Both the position numbers and the translations under genes were made by a program. A stretch of 17,045 bases of DNA from DATDRQ01 sp035291645 (GTDB taxonomy: Bacteria > Chloroflexota > Anaerolineae > Anaerolineales > UBA4823): the NCBI GenBank assembly GCA_035291645.1, contig DATDRQ010000375.1, positions 1-17,045 on the forward strand, read 5' to 3'. The first letter of the stretch is position 1. Every line of letters starts with the position of its first letter. The notes below the pieces were generated by a model. That model was given only the letters and a program-made list of their open reading frames with translations. It did not search any database and had not been told where the DNA came from. This document shows, piece after piece, positions 6,047-13,598 of the stretch.

Positions 6047-8675
6047 AGTTTGGCGGGTTAACTTCGATTCGCCACTCGCCCGGCGGTCGCCCGCGCAGCA
6101 ACGAGGCCGGGTCCGGGCCGCGCAGGATGATCTGCCAGCGGTACAGCCTGTTCAAACGCGCGTAGAAGCAGGGCGCCGGGCCGATCATCTCGGTGGCGCG
6201 CCGGTCCTCGGAGGCGATCCGGGCGCGCAAGTCTCCCGCCAGCTGGCGGGCGGCCTGCTCGGCTTTTACATCCTCCATGTGGCGGTACTCCAGCCGTACC
6301 AGCTGGGTGAAGGGAGGGTAACCCAGCTCCCGGCGGTAGGCCAGCTCGCGTTCGTAAAAAGCCTGGTAGTCGTGCCCGGCAGCGGCCTGGATGGCGTAGT
6401 GCTCGGGTTGGAAGGTCTGCAGGATCACCTCCCCGCCCAGCGGGCTGCGCCCGGCCCGCCCCGCCACTTGAGTCAGCACCTGGAAGGTGCGCTCCGCTGC
6501 CCGGTAGTCCGGCAGGTTCAGGCCGACCTCCGCCAGCACCACTCCAACCAGGGTCACCAGCGGCAGGTCGAGGCCTTTCGCCAGCATCTGGGTACCGACC
6601 AGCACGTCGGCCCTGCCCGCCTGGAAGTGGCTGAGGATGATGTCGTGGGCGCCTTTGTTGCGGGTGGTCTCGTAATCCCAGCGCAGGGTGCGGGCGCCCG
6701 GGTAGAGGCCTCGCAGTTCGGTCTCCACCCGCTCGGTGCCGGTCCCAAACCGGCGGATGCGCTGGCTGCCGCACTGGGGACATTTCTCCGGCAGATGCGC
6801 CCGGTAGCCGCAGTGGTGGCAGGTCAGCCCAGGCGGGGATGGCTGGACTGCGGGAGGAGCCGTCTCTTGTGTAGAGGGCGGGCTGTGATAGGTCAGCGGG
6901 GTATCGCAGCGCGGGCAGCGCAGGCTCCGCCCGCAATCCCGGCAGAAAACGTAGGTGGCCGCGCCCCGCCGGTTCAGGAACAGGATCGCCTGCTGCTCGT
7001 GCTCCAGCACCTGCTGCAGGGCTTCTTGCAGCGCCCGGCTGAAGATCGAGCGGTTGCCGGCCTTTAACTCCTGGCGCATGTCCACCACTCTCACCGGCGG
7101 CAGGTCCCTGCCATCCGCCAGCCCTTCCAGGGAACGGTAGGCCAGGGCCTCAGGACGCACAGACAGGCGTTCGGCGTGGGCGCGGACTGCTTCGTGGTGC
7201 GCCAGGATGCGCTCTGGCAACTGCAAGTAGCGCCACTGCCCTTGCTCGGCCCGGCGCCGGCTGGTGAGATCGGGCGTGGCCGATCCCAGCACGCAGACTG
7301 CCCCGGCCAGCCTGGCGTAAGCCACCGCCGCCTGGAGGGCATGGTAATACGGCGGCCCTTCGCTTTGGTAGTAGGAATCGTCGTGGCATTCGTCGACCAC
7401 GATCAATTGCAGCCGGGGGAAGGGGGTGAACAGCGCCGAGCGCGGCCCAACCACCACCCCCAGCTGGCCTAGCTGGGCGCGCCGCCAGGTATCGTAGCGC
7501 TCGCCGGTCGAGAGCTGCGAGTGCAGCAGCCCCACCTGACCGGGAAAGCGCGCCAGGAAGCGCCGCACGGTTTGCGGGGTCAGGGCGATCTCAGGAACCA
7601 GGACAATCGCCTGCCCCCCGTTCCGCAAGACTTCTTCGACCGCCCGCAGGTAGATCTCGGTCTTGCCCGACCCGGTTACCCCGTGCAGCAGGTAGGGCGG
7701 CGTCGCAAGCCCGGCGGCGGCCTGCGCCAGCCCGGCCAGGATCGCCTCCCAGGCGGCTTCCTGGTCGCGGGTCAATGGGGGTGGTTCGCTGGGTACGAAC
7801 TCGATCCCTGCGACCGGGTCGCGCCACACCTCGCTCTCACCCAGGATCACCAGACCGCGCTCCGCCAGGGCATACAGGTCCTGCAGGTCCCCCCCGCTTT
7901 CGGCGTAGGCCCAGCTGACATCTAACGGACCCGGTTCCCGCATCAAGAAGTGCAGGATCGCCTGCCGGCGGAGCAGGGACTGGCTGCCCTTCTTTCCGAT
8001 TCGATCGAGCTCCGCTGCCACTACCTGTGGAGCGCGGGCAAGTTGCACGGTCCGCACCACCTTCGGATGGACGCTGGGGGGAGAGAGGACCGGCTGTATG
8101 GAGACCAGGCCGTGGCGGGAGAGTTCTCGGGCAGCCGGGCGCCAGTTCTGGCGCGGCAGGGCCCGGTCGATCTGCCGCCCGTGCAATGCGCCGCGCCGCT
8201 GGAGCAAAGAGAGCAGGCGTTGCTGCCCTGGGGTGCGATCCCCTTGAGGTGCGGGGAGCGGGCCGGCGGCTTCGTAGCGGAAATCCCCCATCTTATTCAA
8301 CCCGGCCGGCACCATCAGGTTGACGCAGGTCGAGAGAGGCGCCAGGGTGGCCTCTGCCAGGTGAACAGCCAGCGCCAGCTGGGCCGCGCTAAGGGCGACC
8401 TGCGGGTCGACCAGGTCCAGGACCGCCTTTGTTTCCGCCACCGCCGGTTCGGCCACTACTCGCAGGACGACACCCTGGAGGCGCTGCCGCCCGAATGGCA
8501 CCTCGACCAGGTGCCCCGGCCGCACGCGCCCCTCCAATTCTTGCGAAAGATGATAGTGGAAAACGCCGGTTACCTGCGGGAGGTTGACGGCGATCTCGAG
8601 GTAGGTCGACCTGGGCTGAGGGCCTTCCTCTCGGCTCGGGGCAGGTTCCGCAGGGAGAGGCTGTCTAGTGACCAG
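6039..8675 (-). CDS. priA: Primosomal protein N' (PriA replication-restart helicase), unusual start codon
   Basis: PriA, the 3'-5' DNA helicase that reloads the replisome at stalled forks. Seen in order: the N-terminal DNA-binding domain (TYLEIAVNLPQVTGVFHYHL ... PGHLVEVPFGRQ), Walker A GVTGSGKTE, a DEAH-type box in the form VVDECHDDSYY (commonly DEEHD), GSATPDL, and eight zinc-binding cysteines as CRDCG, CPRC, CHHCG and CPQCG. Helicase motifs GTQMLAKGLDLP and QVAGRAGR follow. A Pro-rich insert of about 20 residues separates the second and third zinc pairs. No ATG, GTG or TTG exists in frame upstream of the conserved N-terminus; the first is TTG 8537, which would delete it. I chose CTG 8675, with AAGGA five bases ahead; ATT 8678 is possible. 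The start overlaps the end of the upstream corC-like gene. Confidence 0.93.
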   Translation of the reverse strand: MVTRQPLPAEPAPSREEGPQPRSTYLEIAVNLPQVTGVFHYHLSQELEGRVRPGHLVEVPFGRQRLQGVVLRVVAEPAVAETKAVLDLVDPQVALSAAQLALAVHLAEATLAPLSTCVNLMVPAGLNKMGDFRYEAAGPLPAPQGDRTPGQQRLLSLLQRRGALHGRQIDRALPRQNWRPAARELSRHGLVSIQPVLSPPSVHPKVVRTVQLARAPQVVAAELDRIGKKGSQSLLRRQAILHFLMREPGPLDVSWAYAESGGDLQDLYALAERGLVILGESEVWRDPVAGIEFVPSEPPPLTRDQEAAWEAILAGLAQAAAGLATPPYLLHGVTGSGKTEIYLRAVEEVLRNGGQAIVLVPEIALTPQTVRRFLARFPGQVGLLHSQLSTGERYDTWRRAQLGQLGVVVGPRSALFTPFPRLQLIVVDECHDDSYYQSEGPPYYHALQAAVAYARLAGAVCVLGSATPDLTSRRRAEQGQWRYLQLPERILAHHEAVRAHAERLSVRPEALAYRSLEGLADGRDLPPVRVVDMRQELKAGNRSIFSRALQEALQQVLEHEQQAILFLNRRGAATYVFCRDCGRSLRCPRCDTPLTYHSPPSTQETAPPAVQPSPPGLTCHHCGYRAHLPEKCPQCGSQRIRRFGTGTERVETELRGLYPGARTLRWDYETTRNKGAHDIILSHFQAGRADVLVGTQMLAKGLDLPLVTLVGVVLAEVGLNLPDYRAAERTFQVLTQVAGRAGRSPLGGEVILQTFQPEHYAIQAAAGHDYQAFYERELAYRRELGYPPFTQLVRLEYRHMEDVKAEQAARQLAGDLRARIASEDRRATEMIGPAPCFYARLNRLYRWQIILRGPDPASLLRGRPPGEWRIEVNPPNLL

Positions 8676-9999
8676 AATGATCCTTGTCTGGCATGGTCAG
8701 GGAAAGGCGGTCAATGCGCAATCCGTCCATAGCCTCCACCTGCAGGCGGATGCCGTCGTCCTCGATGCTGTCCTTTAGCTGAGGGATTCGCCCGATCTTG
8801 CCCAGAAAGTAGCCGGCGATCGTGTCGTAATTAGGGTCTTGCAAGTCCAGTCCGAGCTGGTTGTTGACCTCCTCGATTAAGGCCATCCCGTCGACCAGGA
8901 TCGAGCCGTCGGGCAGGCGTTGGATATCCGGGGTGAAGCGGTCGAAGGGATCGCTGACCTCCCCGACGATCTCCTCCAGCAGGTCCTCCAGGGTGGCCAG
9001 GCCGGCGGTCCCGCCGTATTCGTCCAGTACGATGGCGATGTGCTGGCGGTTGGCGCGGAACTGGTGCAGCAGGGCGGAGACCTGGATCGTCTCAGGGACA
9101 TAGATGACCTCGCGCAGGATGGAACGGGCTGTGTCGTTTTGCCAGCCGGGTTCCAGCATCCGGTGCAGCAGGTCCTTCACGTGAACGATGCCCAGGATCT
9201 GGTCCAGGTCGTCGTCGTAGACCGGGAACTTGGTGTAGGTTGATTCGGTCACCAGGGGGATGATCTCGGTTAAGGGCAGGTCAGCTTCGATGGCGATGAT
9301 CTCGGTGCGCGGGATCATCACCTGCCTCACCAGCAGGTCGCCGAAATCGAAGATGGCGTGCAATAACGCCCCCTCCTGAGGCTCGACGGCGCCGCCCTCG
9401 GTGCTGGCCGTCACCAGCATTTTGAGTTCCTCAACCGAATGGACCAGCTCGAGCCCTTGGGCGGGGCGTACGCCGATCAGGCGCAGCAGCGCGTTCCCGG
9501 CGCCGTTCAGCACCCAGATGGCCGGCTTGAAGATCCGCTCGCTCCACAGGGTGGGCCGGGCGACGATCAGCGAGGTCCGTTCGGGGTTCTGCAGGGCGAT
9601 CGATTTAGGCGCCAGTTCGCCCACGACTACATGCAAGAATGTGATCAGTGCAAACGCGATCCCGGCTGAGATAGTATGGGAGACCTCTGGCTGGAGGTTG
9701 GCAGGGAAAAGGCTGACGACCGGGTAGATGAGATGAGACAGGGCTGGCTCACCGATCCAGCCCAGACCCAGGCTGGCCAGGGTGATCCCCAGCTGGGTCG
9801 CGGCGATCACGCGATCGGGGTTCTTCAGGGCTTCGTGCACCGCGACTGCGGAGGCATCCCCGCGGGCCATGAGTTCAGCGATACGTGTCTGGCGCACGCT
9901 GACCAGGGAAAACTCCGCCGCGACAAAGAAAGCGTTGGTCAGCACCAGCAAGAACACCGCCAACAGCTTTAAAAGGTCGATATAGATCGAGCTATCCAT
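8665..9999 (-). CDS. CorC/HlyC-type membrane protein with CBS domains (DUF21-CBS-CorC_HlyC)
   Basis: An inner-membrane protein of 444 residues. The N-terminal DUF21 (CNNM) domain spans about residues 1-200, with membrane helices at about 6-27 (LLAVFLLVLTNAFFVAAEFSLV), around 70-85, and in the AGIAFALITFLHVVVGELAPK stretch. Two CBS domains follow (about 215-335, starting VRQVMIPRTEI and including TKFPVYDDDLDQILGIVHVKDLL). The C-terminal CorC_HlyC transporter-associated domain follows DEYGGTAGLATLEDLLEEIVGE. Relatives are linked to Mg or Co export or homeostasis; the haemolysin name is historical. It begins 24 bases after the MEMO-family stop, and its 3' end overlaps the start of priA, so the genes look like one transcript. 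Transport substrate is not readable. Confidence 0.92.
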   Translation of the reverse strand: MDSSIYIDLLKLLAVFLLVLTNAFFVAAEFSLVSVRQTRIAELMARGDASAVAVHEALKNPDRVIAATQLGITLASLGLGWIGEPALSHLIYPVVSLFPANLQPEVSHTISAGIAFALITFLHVVVGELAPKSIALQNPERTSLIVARPTLWSERIFKPAIWVLNGAGNALLRLIGVRPAQGLELVHSVEELKMLVTASTEGGAVEPQEGALLHAIFDFGDLLVRQVMIPRTEIIAIEADLPLTEIIPLVTESTYTKFPVYDDDLDQILGIVHVKDLLHRMLEPGWQNDTARSILREVIYVPETIQVSALLHQFRANRQHIAIVLDEYGGTAGLATLEDLLEEIVGEVSDPFDRFTPDIQRLPDGSILVDGMALIEEVNNQLGLDLQDPNYDTIAGYFLGKIGRIPQLKDSIEDDGIRLQVEAMDGLRIDRLSLTMPDKDHSGH

Positions 10000-10023
10000 G
10001 CTTACCGTAAAAGGTTCGCTTTA

Positions 10024-10896
10024 TCAATCAAATGATTCCTTCTTCGTGATCACCGCCTTCGTGACCACCGCCGCAGCGTAGCCAACGACTTCGGAATAAT
10101 CGCCGGTCACGTCGCCGGAGGTGGCGTGGCGCAGCACCTGGACCCGGTCAGCCCCCAGCGCCCTGGCCGCCCACAGCACAGCAGCCAGCGCGCTGCGCCC
10201 GCAGGCGAAGCCCTTGCCCTCCTCCTCGATGCGCAGCACACCAGCCGGATCGAAGGCCTCCACCTGGTGCAGCATCTCGGCGTCCAGGGCGTTGGCCAGT
10301 TGCTGGGGGTAGAAGTGGGAGAGGTCCGTGCTGGCAACCAGCAGGGCGGGCCGGCCCGCCAGGACTTTCGCCAGCGCTTCACCCAGGACGCGCGCCACGC
10401 GGGCTGTCTGGTCGCGCATCATGACCGGGATCAGGCCGAAGCTGCCCTGCAGGGCGCGCTGCAAGAAAGGCAATTCGATCTCCAGCGAGTGCTCCGGATC
10501 GTTGCGCAGCGGGGTTAGCCCAAAGCCCAACTCGGCCTGAAGGATCTCGTCGAGAGCCTTCAAGGAAGCAGTGTCGATGTGTACCGCTCCCAGGGGAGTC
10601 TCGTAAGCGCTATGGGCGGAGGTTAACAGCGCAGGCTGGTAGGGGAAATGCATCGGCGAGACGACCGCCACCACCTCCGGTTCGAGGCCGCGCAGCGCGG
10701 CGAAGGCGTACCCGGCGACCGGGCCGGAGTACAGGTGACCGGCGTGCGGCGCCATCACCGCGATCACCCGGCCTTCAATCTTGGGCAGACGGGCTGCCTC
10801 CAAATAGCCGTCAACGCTGCGCGCCAGCTGGTGCGCCTCGGCGGGGTACCACCGGCCGGCAATGGCGGAAGGGCGTAAATCGATCTGCGAGCGCAT
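10024..10896 (-). CDS. amrB: MEMO-family protein (AmmeMemoRadiSam system protein B)
   Basis: A MEMO-family protein, related in fold to class III non-haem-iron extradiol dioxygenases. Candidate metal ligands sit in APHAGHLYSG, SPMHFPYQ, EHSLEIELPFLQ and STDLSHFY, and a FACGRSAL motif supplies the usual conserved Cys. In many anaerobes this family (AmrB) is encoded with an AMMECR1-domain protein and a radical SAM protein; neither partner is visible here. The biochemical role is not firmly established. I chose ATG 10896 because AGGAGG is six bases ahead; a GTG at 10899 is only three bases from it. It is first in a minus-strand series with the CorC-like gene and priA. The alternative name is simply 'MEMO1 family protein'. 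Confidence 0.88.
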   Translation of the reverse strand: MRSQIDLRPSAIAGRWYPAEAHQLARSVDGYLEAARLPKIEGRVIAVMAPHAGHLYSGPVAGYAFAALRGLEPEVVAVVSPMHFPYQPALLTSAHSAYETPLGAVHIDTASLKALDEILQAELGFGLTPLRNDPEHSLEIELPFLQRALQGSFGLIPVMMRDQTARVARVLGEALAKVLAGRPALLVASTDLSHFYPQQLANALDAEMLHQVEAFDPAGVLRIEEEGKGFACGRSALAAVLWAARALGADRVQVLRHATSGDVTGDYSEVVGYAAAVVTKAVITKKESFD

Positions 10897-10902
10897 CACT
10901 CA

Positions 10903-10908
10903 CCTCCT
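10903..10908 (-). promoter_or_regulatory. Consensus Shine-Dalgarno deciding the MEMO-family start
   Basis: AGGAGG on the minus strand, six bases before ATG 10896 and three before GTG 10899. The spacing favours the ATG. Confidence 0.6.
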
Positions 10909-10968
10909 GGGTGAGCCCGGCCAGGCGACCTAACATCGGGAGAAGTCCCCATTTCGCTGACCGCTTTC

Positions 10969-10998
10969 ATTTTAACATACATGTTATACTAACCTCAA
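10969..10998. promoter_or_regulatory. Divergent promoter region with short palindrome between the MEMO and selW-like genes
   Basis: The 140-odd bases between the two divergent genes become A/T-rich here. TAACAT-AC-ATGTTA (10973-10986) is an inverted repeat with 6-base arms. Minus-strand boxes TTGAGG (10998-10993) and TAAAAT (10974-10969), 18 bases apart, could drive the MEMO-corC-priA series. On the plus strand TATACT (10985-10990) is a candidate -10 for the selenoprotein gene, without a clear -35. A regulator could bind the palindrome and affect both directions, but this is inference from position. Confidence 0.4.
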
Positions 10999-11043
10999 GA
11001 ACCCTGCCGAAAGAATCTGGGGAAAATCAAGGAGTCATTGCCG

Positions 11044-11283
11044 ATGACAATTCGTATCGACCTGGTTTACTGTGCAACCTGACACTATACCGACCGCGCC
11101 GCCGGTCTGGCGGCCGAGTTGTTGAAGGAATTCGAGCCTGAGATCGAATCGCTGAGTCTGATTCCCTCCGATGGGGGGCGCTTCGAGGTGAGCGTCGACG
11201 GGCAGCTGATCTATTCCAAATTAGAGACGCACCGCCATGCAGACCCGGGGGAGGTAGCCGGGCTGGTGCGCAAACACCTGTAG
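11044..11283 (+). CDS. SelW/Rdx-family selenoprotein (C-x-x-U, in-frame UGA = selenocysteine)
   Basis: A 79-residue thioredoxin-like redox protein of the Rdx (SelT/SelW/SelH) family. From ATG 11044 (AAGGAG nine bases upstream) it reads MTIRIDLVYCAT, then TGA at 11080-11082, then HYTDRAAGLAAELLKEF and on to TAG 11281-11283. Reading TGA as selenocysteine places U13 exactly at the second position of the C10-x-x-U13 redox motif after the first beta-strand, as in Rdx selenoproteins. Downstream, FEVSVDGQLIYSKLET and ADPGEVAGLV match the second half of the family, so the frame is under selection past the TGA. A SECIS-like hairpin follows. Ordinary gene calling would miss it or call it broken. It lies 51 bases before dtd on the same strand, possibly co-transcribed. 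Substrate is unknown; the family is thought to work in thiol redox. Confidence 0.9.
11098..11114 (+). promoter_or_regulatory. Bacterial SECIS-like hairpin of the selW-like gene
   Basis: Inside the coding region after the TGA, GCCGCC (11098-11103) and GGCGGC (11109-11114) form a perfect 6-bp stem closing the 5-base loop GGTCT. Bacterial SECIS elements sit just 3' of the UGA with a G-rich apical loop; the well-known E. coli fdhF element carries the same GGUCU core. Here 21 bases separate the UGA from the GG, within the range accepted for bacterial SECIS. It would be bound by SelB carrying Sec-tRNA. Confidence 0.75.
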
Positions 11284-11334
11284 ATAGGGCAGGGAGCAAG
11301 GGCTGCCAGCGCCCTGCTCTCTGGATGAAAAAAC

Positions 11335-11772
11335 ATGCGAGTCGTGGTGCAGCGCGTGCGGCGCGGCCGGGTCTCGGTGGACGGGCGTACGGTCGCTGCC
11401 ATCGGGCCTGGGCTGGTGATCCTGTTGGGAGTCGGGCCGGGTGACGGAGAGCAACAGGCGCGCTACCTGGTCGAGAAGATCGCCAACCTGCGCATCTTCG
11501 CAGACGAGCAGGGCAAGATCAACCGCTCCCTGCTGGATACCGGCGGGGAGGCGGTCGTCGTCTCGCAGTTCACCCTGTATGCCGACATCCGCAAGGGCCG
11601 CAGGCCGTCCTTCACCGGCGCCGCCCCGCCGGAGGTCGCCAGCCCGCTGGTGGCGCGCTTCGCCGCCATGCTGGCGGATGAGGGCGTCCCCACCCAGACC
11701 GGCGAGTTTGGCGCCCACATGCTAGTAGAGATCGACAACGACGGGCCGGTCACGATCTGGCTCGAGCGCTGA
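11335..11772 (+). CDS. dtd: D-aminoacyl-tRNA deacylase
   Basis: DTD removes D-amino acids (and glycine mischarged on tRNA-Ala) from tRNA, a proofreading enzyme of translation in the cytosol. At 145 residues it has the normal length. The two hallmark motifs are present: VVSQFTLYAD (the SQ-x-T catalytic pocket, about residues 76-85) and NDGPVTIWLE near the C-terminus, which contains the cross-subunit Gly-cisPro motif. The start MRVVVQRVRRGRVSVDG is canonical. The ribosome-binding site is weak (GGATG-like). It lies 51 bases after the selenoprotein gene. Its end converges on the dihydroorotate-dehydrogenase-like gene with a gap of only 12 bases and no obvious hairpin terminator. Confidence 0.95.
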   Translation: MRVVVQRVRRGRVSVDGRTVAAIGPGLVILLGVGPGDGEQQARYLVEKIANLRIFADEQGKINRSLLDTGGEAVVVSQFTLYADIRKGRRPSFTGAAPPEVASPLVARFAAMLADEGVPTQTGEFGAHMLVEIDNDGPVTIWLER

Positions 11773-11784
11773 CCGGCCTGGCGC

Positions 11785-12534
11785 TTAGATTTCGAATTCC
11801 CCACGCCAAAGGACCACGTCCAGCTGCACGGCGGCCGCCCCGGCCGCGAACATCGCGCCCACATCTCCAGGCTGGAAAACCCCCCCGGCGCCGATCACAG
11901 GCAACCCGCCGAGGCAGGCTGCCCCGACAGCATTTAATGCGATCGGCAGAACTGCGGGTCCGTACAGCCGCCCGTGGGCCAATCCCCCACCCGGCCCGGG
12001 CAGCGCGCCGCGCGGCGCGGCCAGGCTGAGCGCAGCCACCCCGGAACCTGCCAGCGCCATCGCCAGCGGACCAGCCTGCTCCAGCGGCAGCCGCACGATC
12101 AGGGGCAGCTCCCCCTGCGCCGCGCTCAGCAGGGCCAGCATGGTCGCCGGGTCGCAGCCGGGCGGCAGGCCCAGCTCGATGCCCCCCACCCCCTCTACCG
12201 CTTCCAGCCGGACGACCATGCTGCGGACATCGGCCGGGCTTTCCGCCAGCAGGTGCACCACCACCGGGAGCGGGGAGCGCGCCCACCGCGCGGCGTGGCG
12301 CTGGACTACCCGGCGCAGCCCGGGGTTGGGGTGCCCGCTGTGCAGCATGAAACCACCCCGGAAGGGCAGCAGACGCGCTCCCTGGGCGGGCGTGCGCGGC
12401 CGCAGGCTGACCGGGTTGGTCACAAAGGCGCCCAGCTGTTCTAATGCGATTGGCCCCCGCCGGTAGGGGGCGAAGCCCAGGCTGCCGGCAGCGTTCATCA
12501 GGGGCGGGTCGAAGGCCAGGTCGAACTTGGGCAT
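11785..12534 (-). CDS. Divergent dihydroorotate dehydrogenase-like FMN TIM-barrel protein
   Basis: A 249-residue protein resembling class 1 dihydroorotate dehydrogenases (PyrD), which oxidise dihydroorotate in pyrimidine synthesis. Retained motifs: PPLMNAAGSLGF at the start, PNPGLRRVV, GGLAHGRLYGPAVLPIAL, and the C-terminal phosphate-binding part LPVIGAGGVFQPGD...AGAAAVQL. However, the usual VTKSVT segment, whose Lys contacts FMN and orotate, reads FVTNPVSL (Lys to Asn), and the Asn-rich substrate motif before the GG-L region is replaced by LAAPRGALPG. It is also shorter than the roughly 300 residues typical of the family. It may be a non-canonical or altered dehydrogenase rather than a classical PyrD. 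A PyrK-like subunit gene is encoded about 2 kb upstream on the same strand. No clear Shine-Dalgarno sequence is seen at ATG 12534. Confidence 0.7.
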   Translation of the reverse strand: MPKFDLAFDPPLMNAAGSLGFAPYRRGPIALEQLGAFVTNPVSLRPRTPAQGARLLPFRGGFMLHSGHPNPGLRRVVQRHAARWARSPLPVVVHLLAESPADVRSMVVRLEAVEGVGGIELGLPPGCDPATMLALLSAAQGELPLIVRLPLEQAGPLAMALAGSGVAALSLAAPRGALPGPGGGLAHGRLYGPAVLPIALNAVGAACLGGLPVIGAGGVFQPGDVGAMFAAGAAAVQLDVVLWRGEFEI

Positions 12535-12541
12535 GGGGAAA

Positions 12542-12567
12542 GTAAGACGCGAGGCGTAATCCGTAAT
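12542..12567 (-). repeat. Degenerate single-arm copy of the ATTACGGATTAC intergenic repeat
   Basis: On the minus strand ATTACGGATTAC (12567-12556) is followed by GCCTCGCGTCTTAC, resembling the right arm TTACGGATTACTCCTTAC of the two better copies at 14367-14415 and 16275-16324. The left arm is absent or unrecognisable. It sits in the 62-base gap upstream of the dihydroorotate-dehydrogenase-like gene. Confidence 0.45.
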
Positions 12568-12596
12568 AGTAATGAGGGTAAACGAATGAAGGGTCC

Positions 12597-13586
12597 TTAT
12601 GCTTTTCCTGTTATGGAAGCGTTGGCTTTAGCGAGCCAATCGAGGGCGCCTGGAGTCACTCGCCAGGCCTCTCGATAAAGTTGGAAATATTCGAACGCTT
12701 CGCTCTCCTCACCGGCCTCTACGGCATCTAATTCCCAGGAATCGATAAAATACTTGTTGAGCAAGTATGAAGGAACAAATGGATTACGGGTGAGTGCCTG
12801 GCGGAGCAAATCCCGCGTGCTGGCGTGATCCCCCTTCCGCCGGAATTGTAGCAGGGTCTTGTTATATGACCAATGATAGTGATTGTCCTCGTAGTATTGG
12901 GCCATCAGGCGCTGCGCTGCGCCATTCTCGTTCTTCTCAAGCAGGATAGCTGCTAAAACATAGCGCGCCCCCTGGTTATCTCCAGGGTTGAGCCGGATGA
13001 GTTCTTGGAAGTGATCGAGGGCCTCCTCTTGCGCGCCGATCCTCCACTGCGAAAACCCTAACGCAAAGCGAGCCCGCATATACGGTCGCGTGGTGACAAC
13101 ATTCCAAAAGGGGTCTTCATCCGGGTGATAGGATGTGATTTCCATCAACTTCTCTGCTGCCGAGAGCGCCTTCGTTTCGAATTTGATCGCTTCTGCCCAC
13201 GTATCGCTGTCATGGGCGAGCAGCAGATAAGCATCTACAGCCTCGGTTGAAAGGTTCAAGGCGGATTGGGCGGCGTTCGACCGGCCGCGGGTTGTCTTCT
13301 TCTCCCAGCCCTGGTAAGCCATCTCTTGGGCCTGGTGCCACAGCTCTGTGGGTTTGGGAAATTTTGGTTTTTTTCCGCGGGGTAAGTATTTTTCCAGGAC
13401 CGCATTCAATTCTTCTTCTGAAGCGAATCCTTCAGGAGGCGTGATTGCGAACAGGTGTAGATAAGGCGATTCCATGGGCCAGGGCTGAGCCGCTTTTGGC
13501 ACTCGCCCATCTGTTCCTATTATTGGCCTGAATGCTAAAGTGACTCCTGGAGGAAAATAACGAGTTTGATCTCTTCGACTTTTCAT
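12597..13586 (-). CDS. TPR-repeat protein of unknown function
   Basis: A 329-residue soluble protein without signal peptide or membrane segments. I do not recognise a named family. The middle carries tetratricopeptide-like helical pairs: about residues 170-205 with ARFALGFSQWRIGAQEEALD, then HFQELIRLNPGDNQGARYVL and LEKNENGAAQRLMAQYYED, which fit the TPR W/L/G/Y/A/F/A/P pattern. Further helices follow (KGDHASTRDLLRQALTRNPF). The N-terminal 90 residues are Pro- and Lys-rich with no motif I know. Base composition is visibly richer in A/T than the flanking genes, hinting at separate origin. It starts 12 bases after the PIG-L stop, so the two are probably co-transcribed. No enzymatic motif is seen; a protein-interaction role is the most that can be inferred. 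Confidence 0.78.
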   Translation of the reverse strand: MKSRRDQTRYFPPGVTLAFRPIIGTDGRVPKAAQPWPMESPYLHLFAITPPEGFASEEELNAVLEKYLPRGKKPKFPKPTELWHQAQEMAYQGWEKKTTRGRSNAAQSALNLSTEAVDAYLLLAHDSDTWAEAIKFETKALSAAEKLMEITSYHPDEDPFWNVVTTRPYMRARFALGFSQWRIGAQEEALDHFQELIRLNPGDNQGARYVLAAILLEKNENGAAQRLMAQYYEDNHYHWSYNKTLLQFRRKGDHASTRDLLRQALTRNPFVPSYLLNKYFIDSWELDAVEAGEESEAFEYFQLYREAWRVTPGALDWLAKANASITGKA

Positions 13587-13598
13587 GAAACAGATCCT

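Noticed and set aside
11044..11283. Reading the selW-like gene as a pseudogene with a nonsense mutation
   Set aside because: Conservation continues past the TGA, the TGA sits exactly at the CxxU redox position, a SECIS-like hairpin follows, and a Sec-type selD is nearby.
11773..11784. A terminator between the convergent dtd and pyrD-like genes
   Set aside because: The gap is only 12 bases and I see no hairpin with a U-run on either strand.
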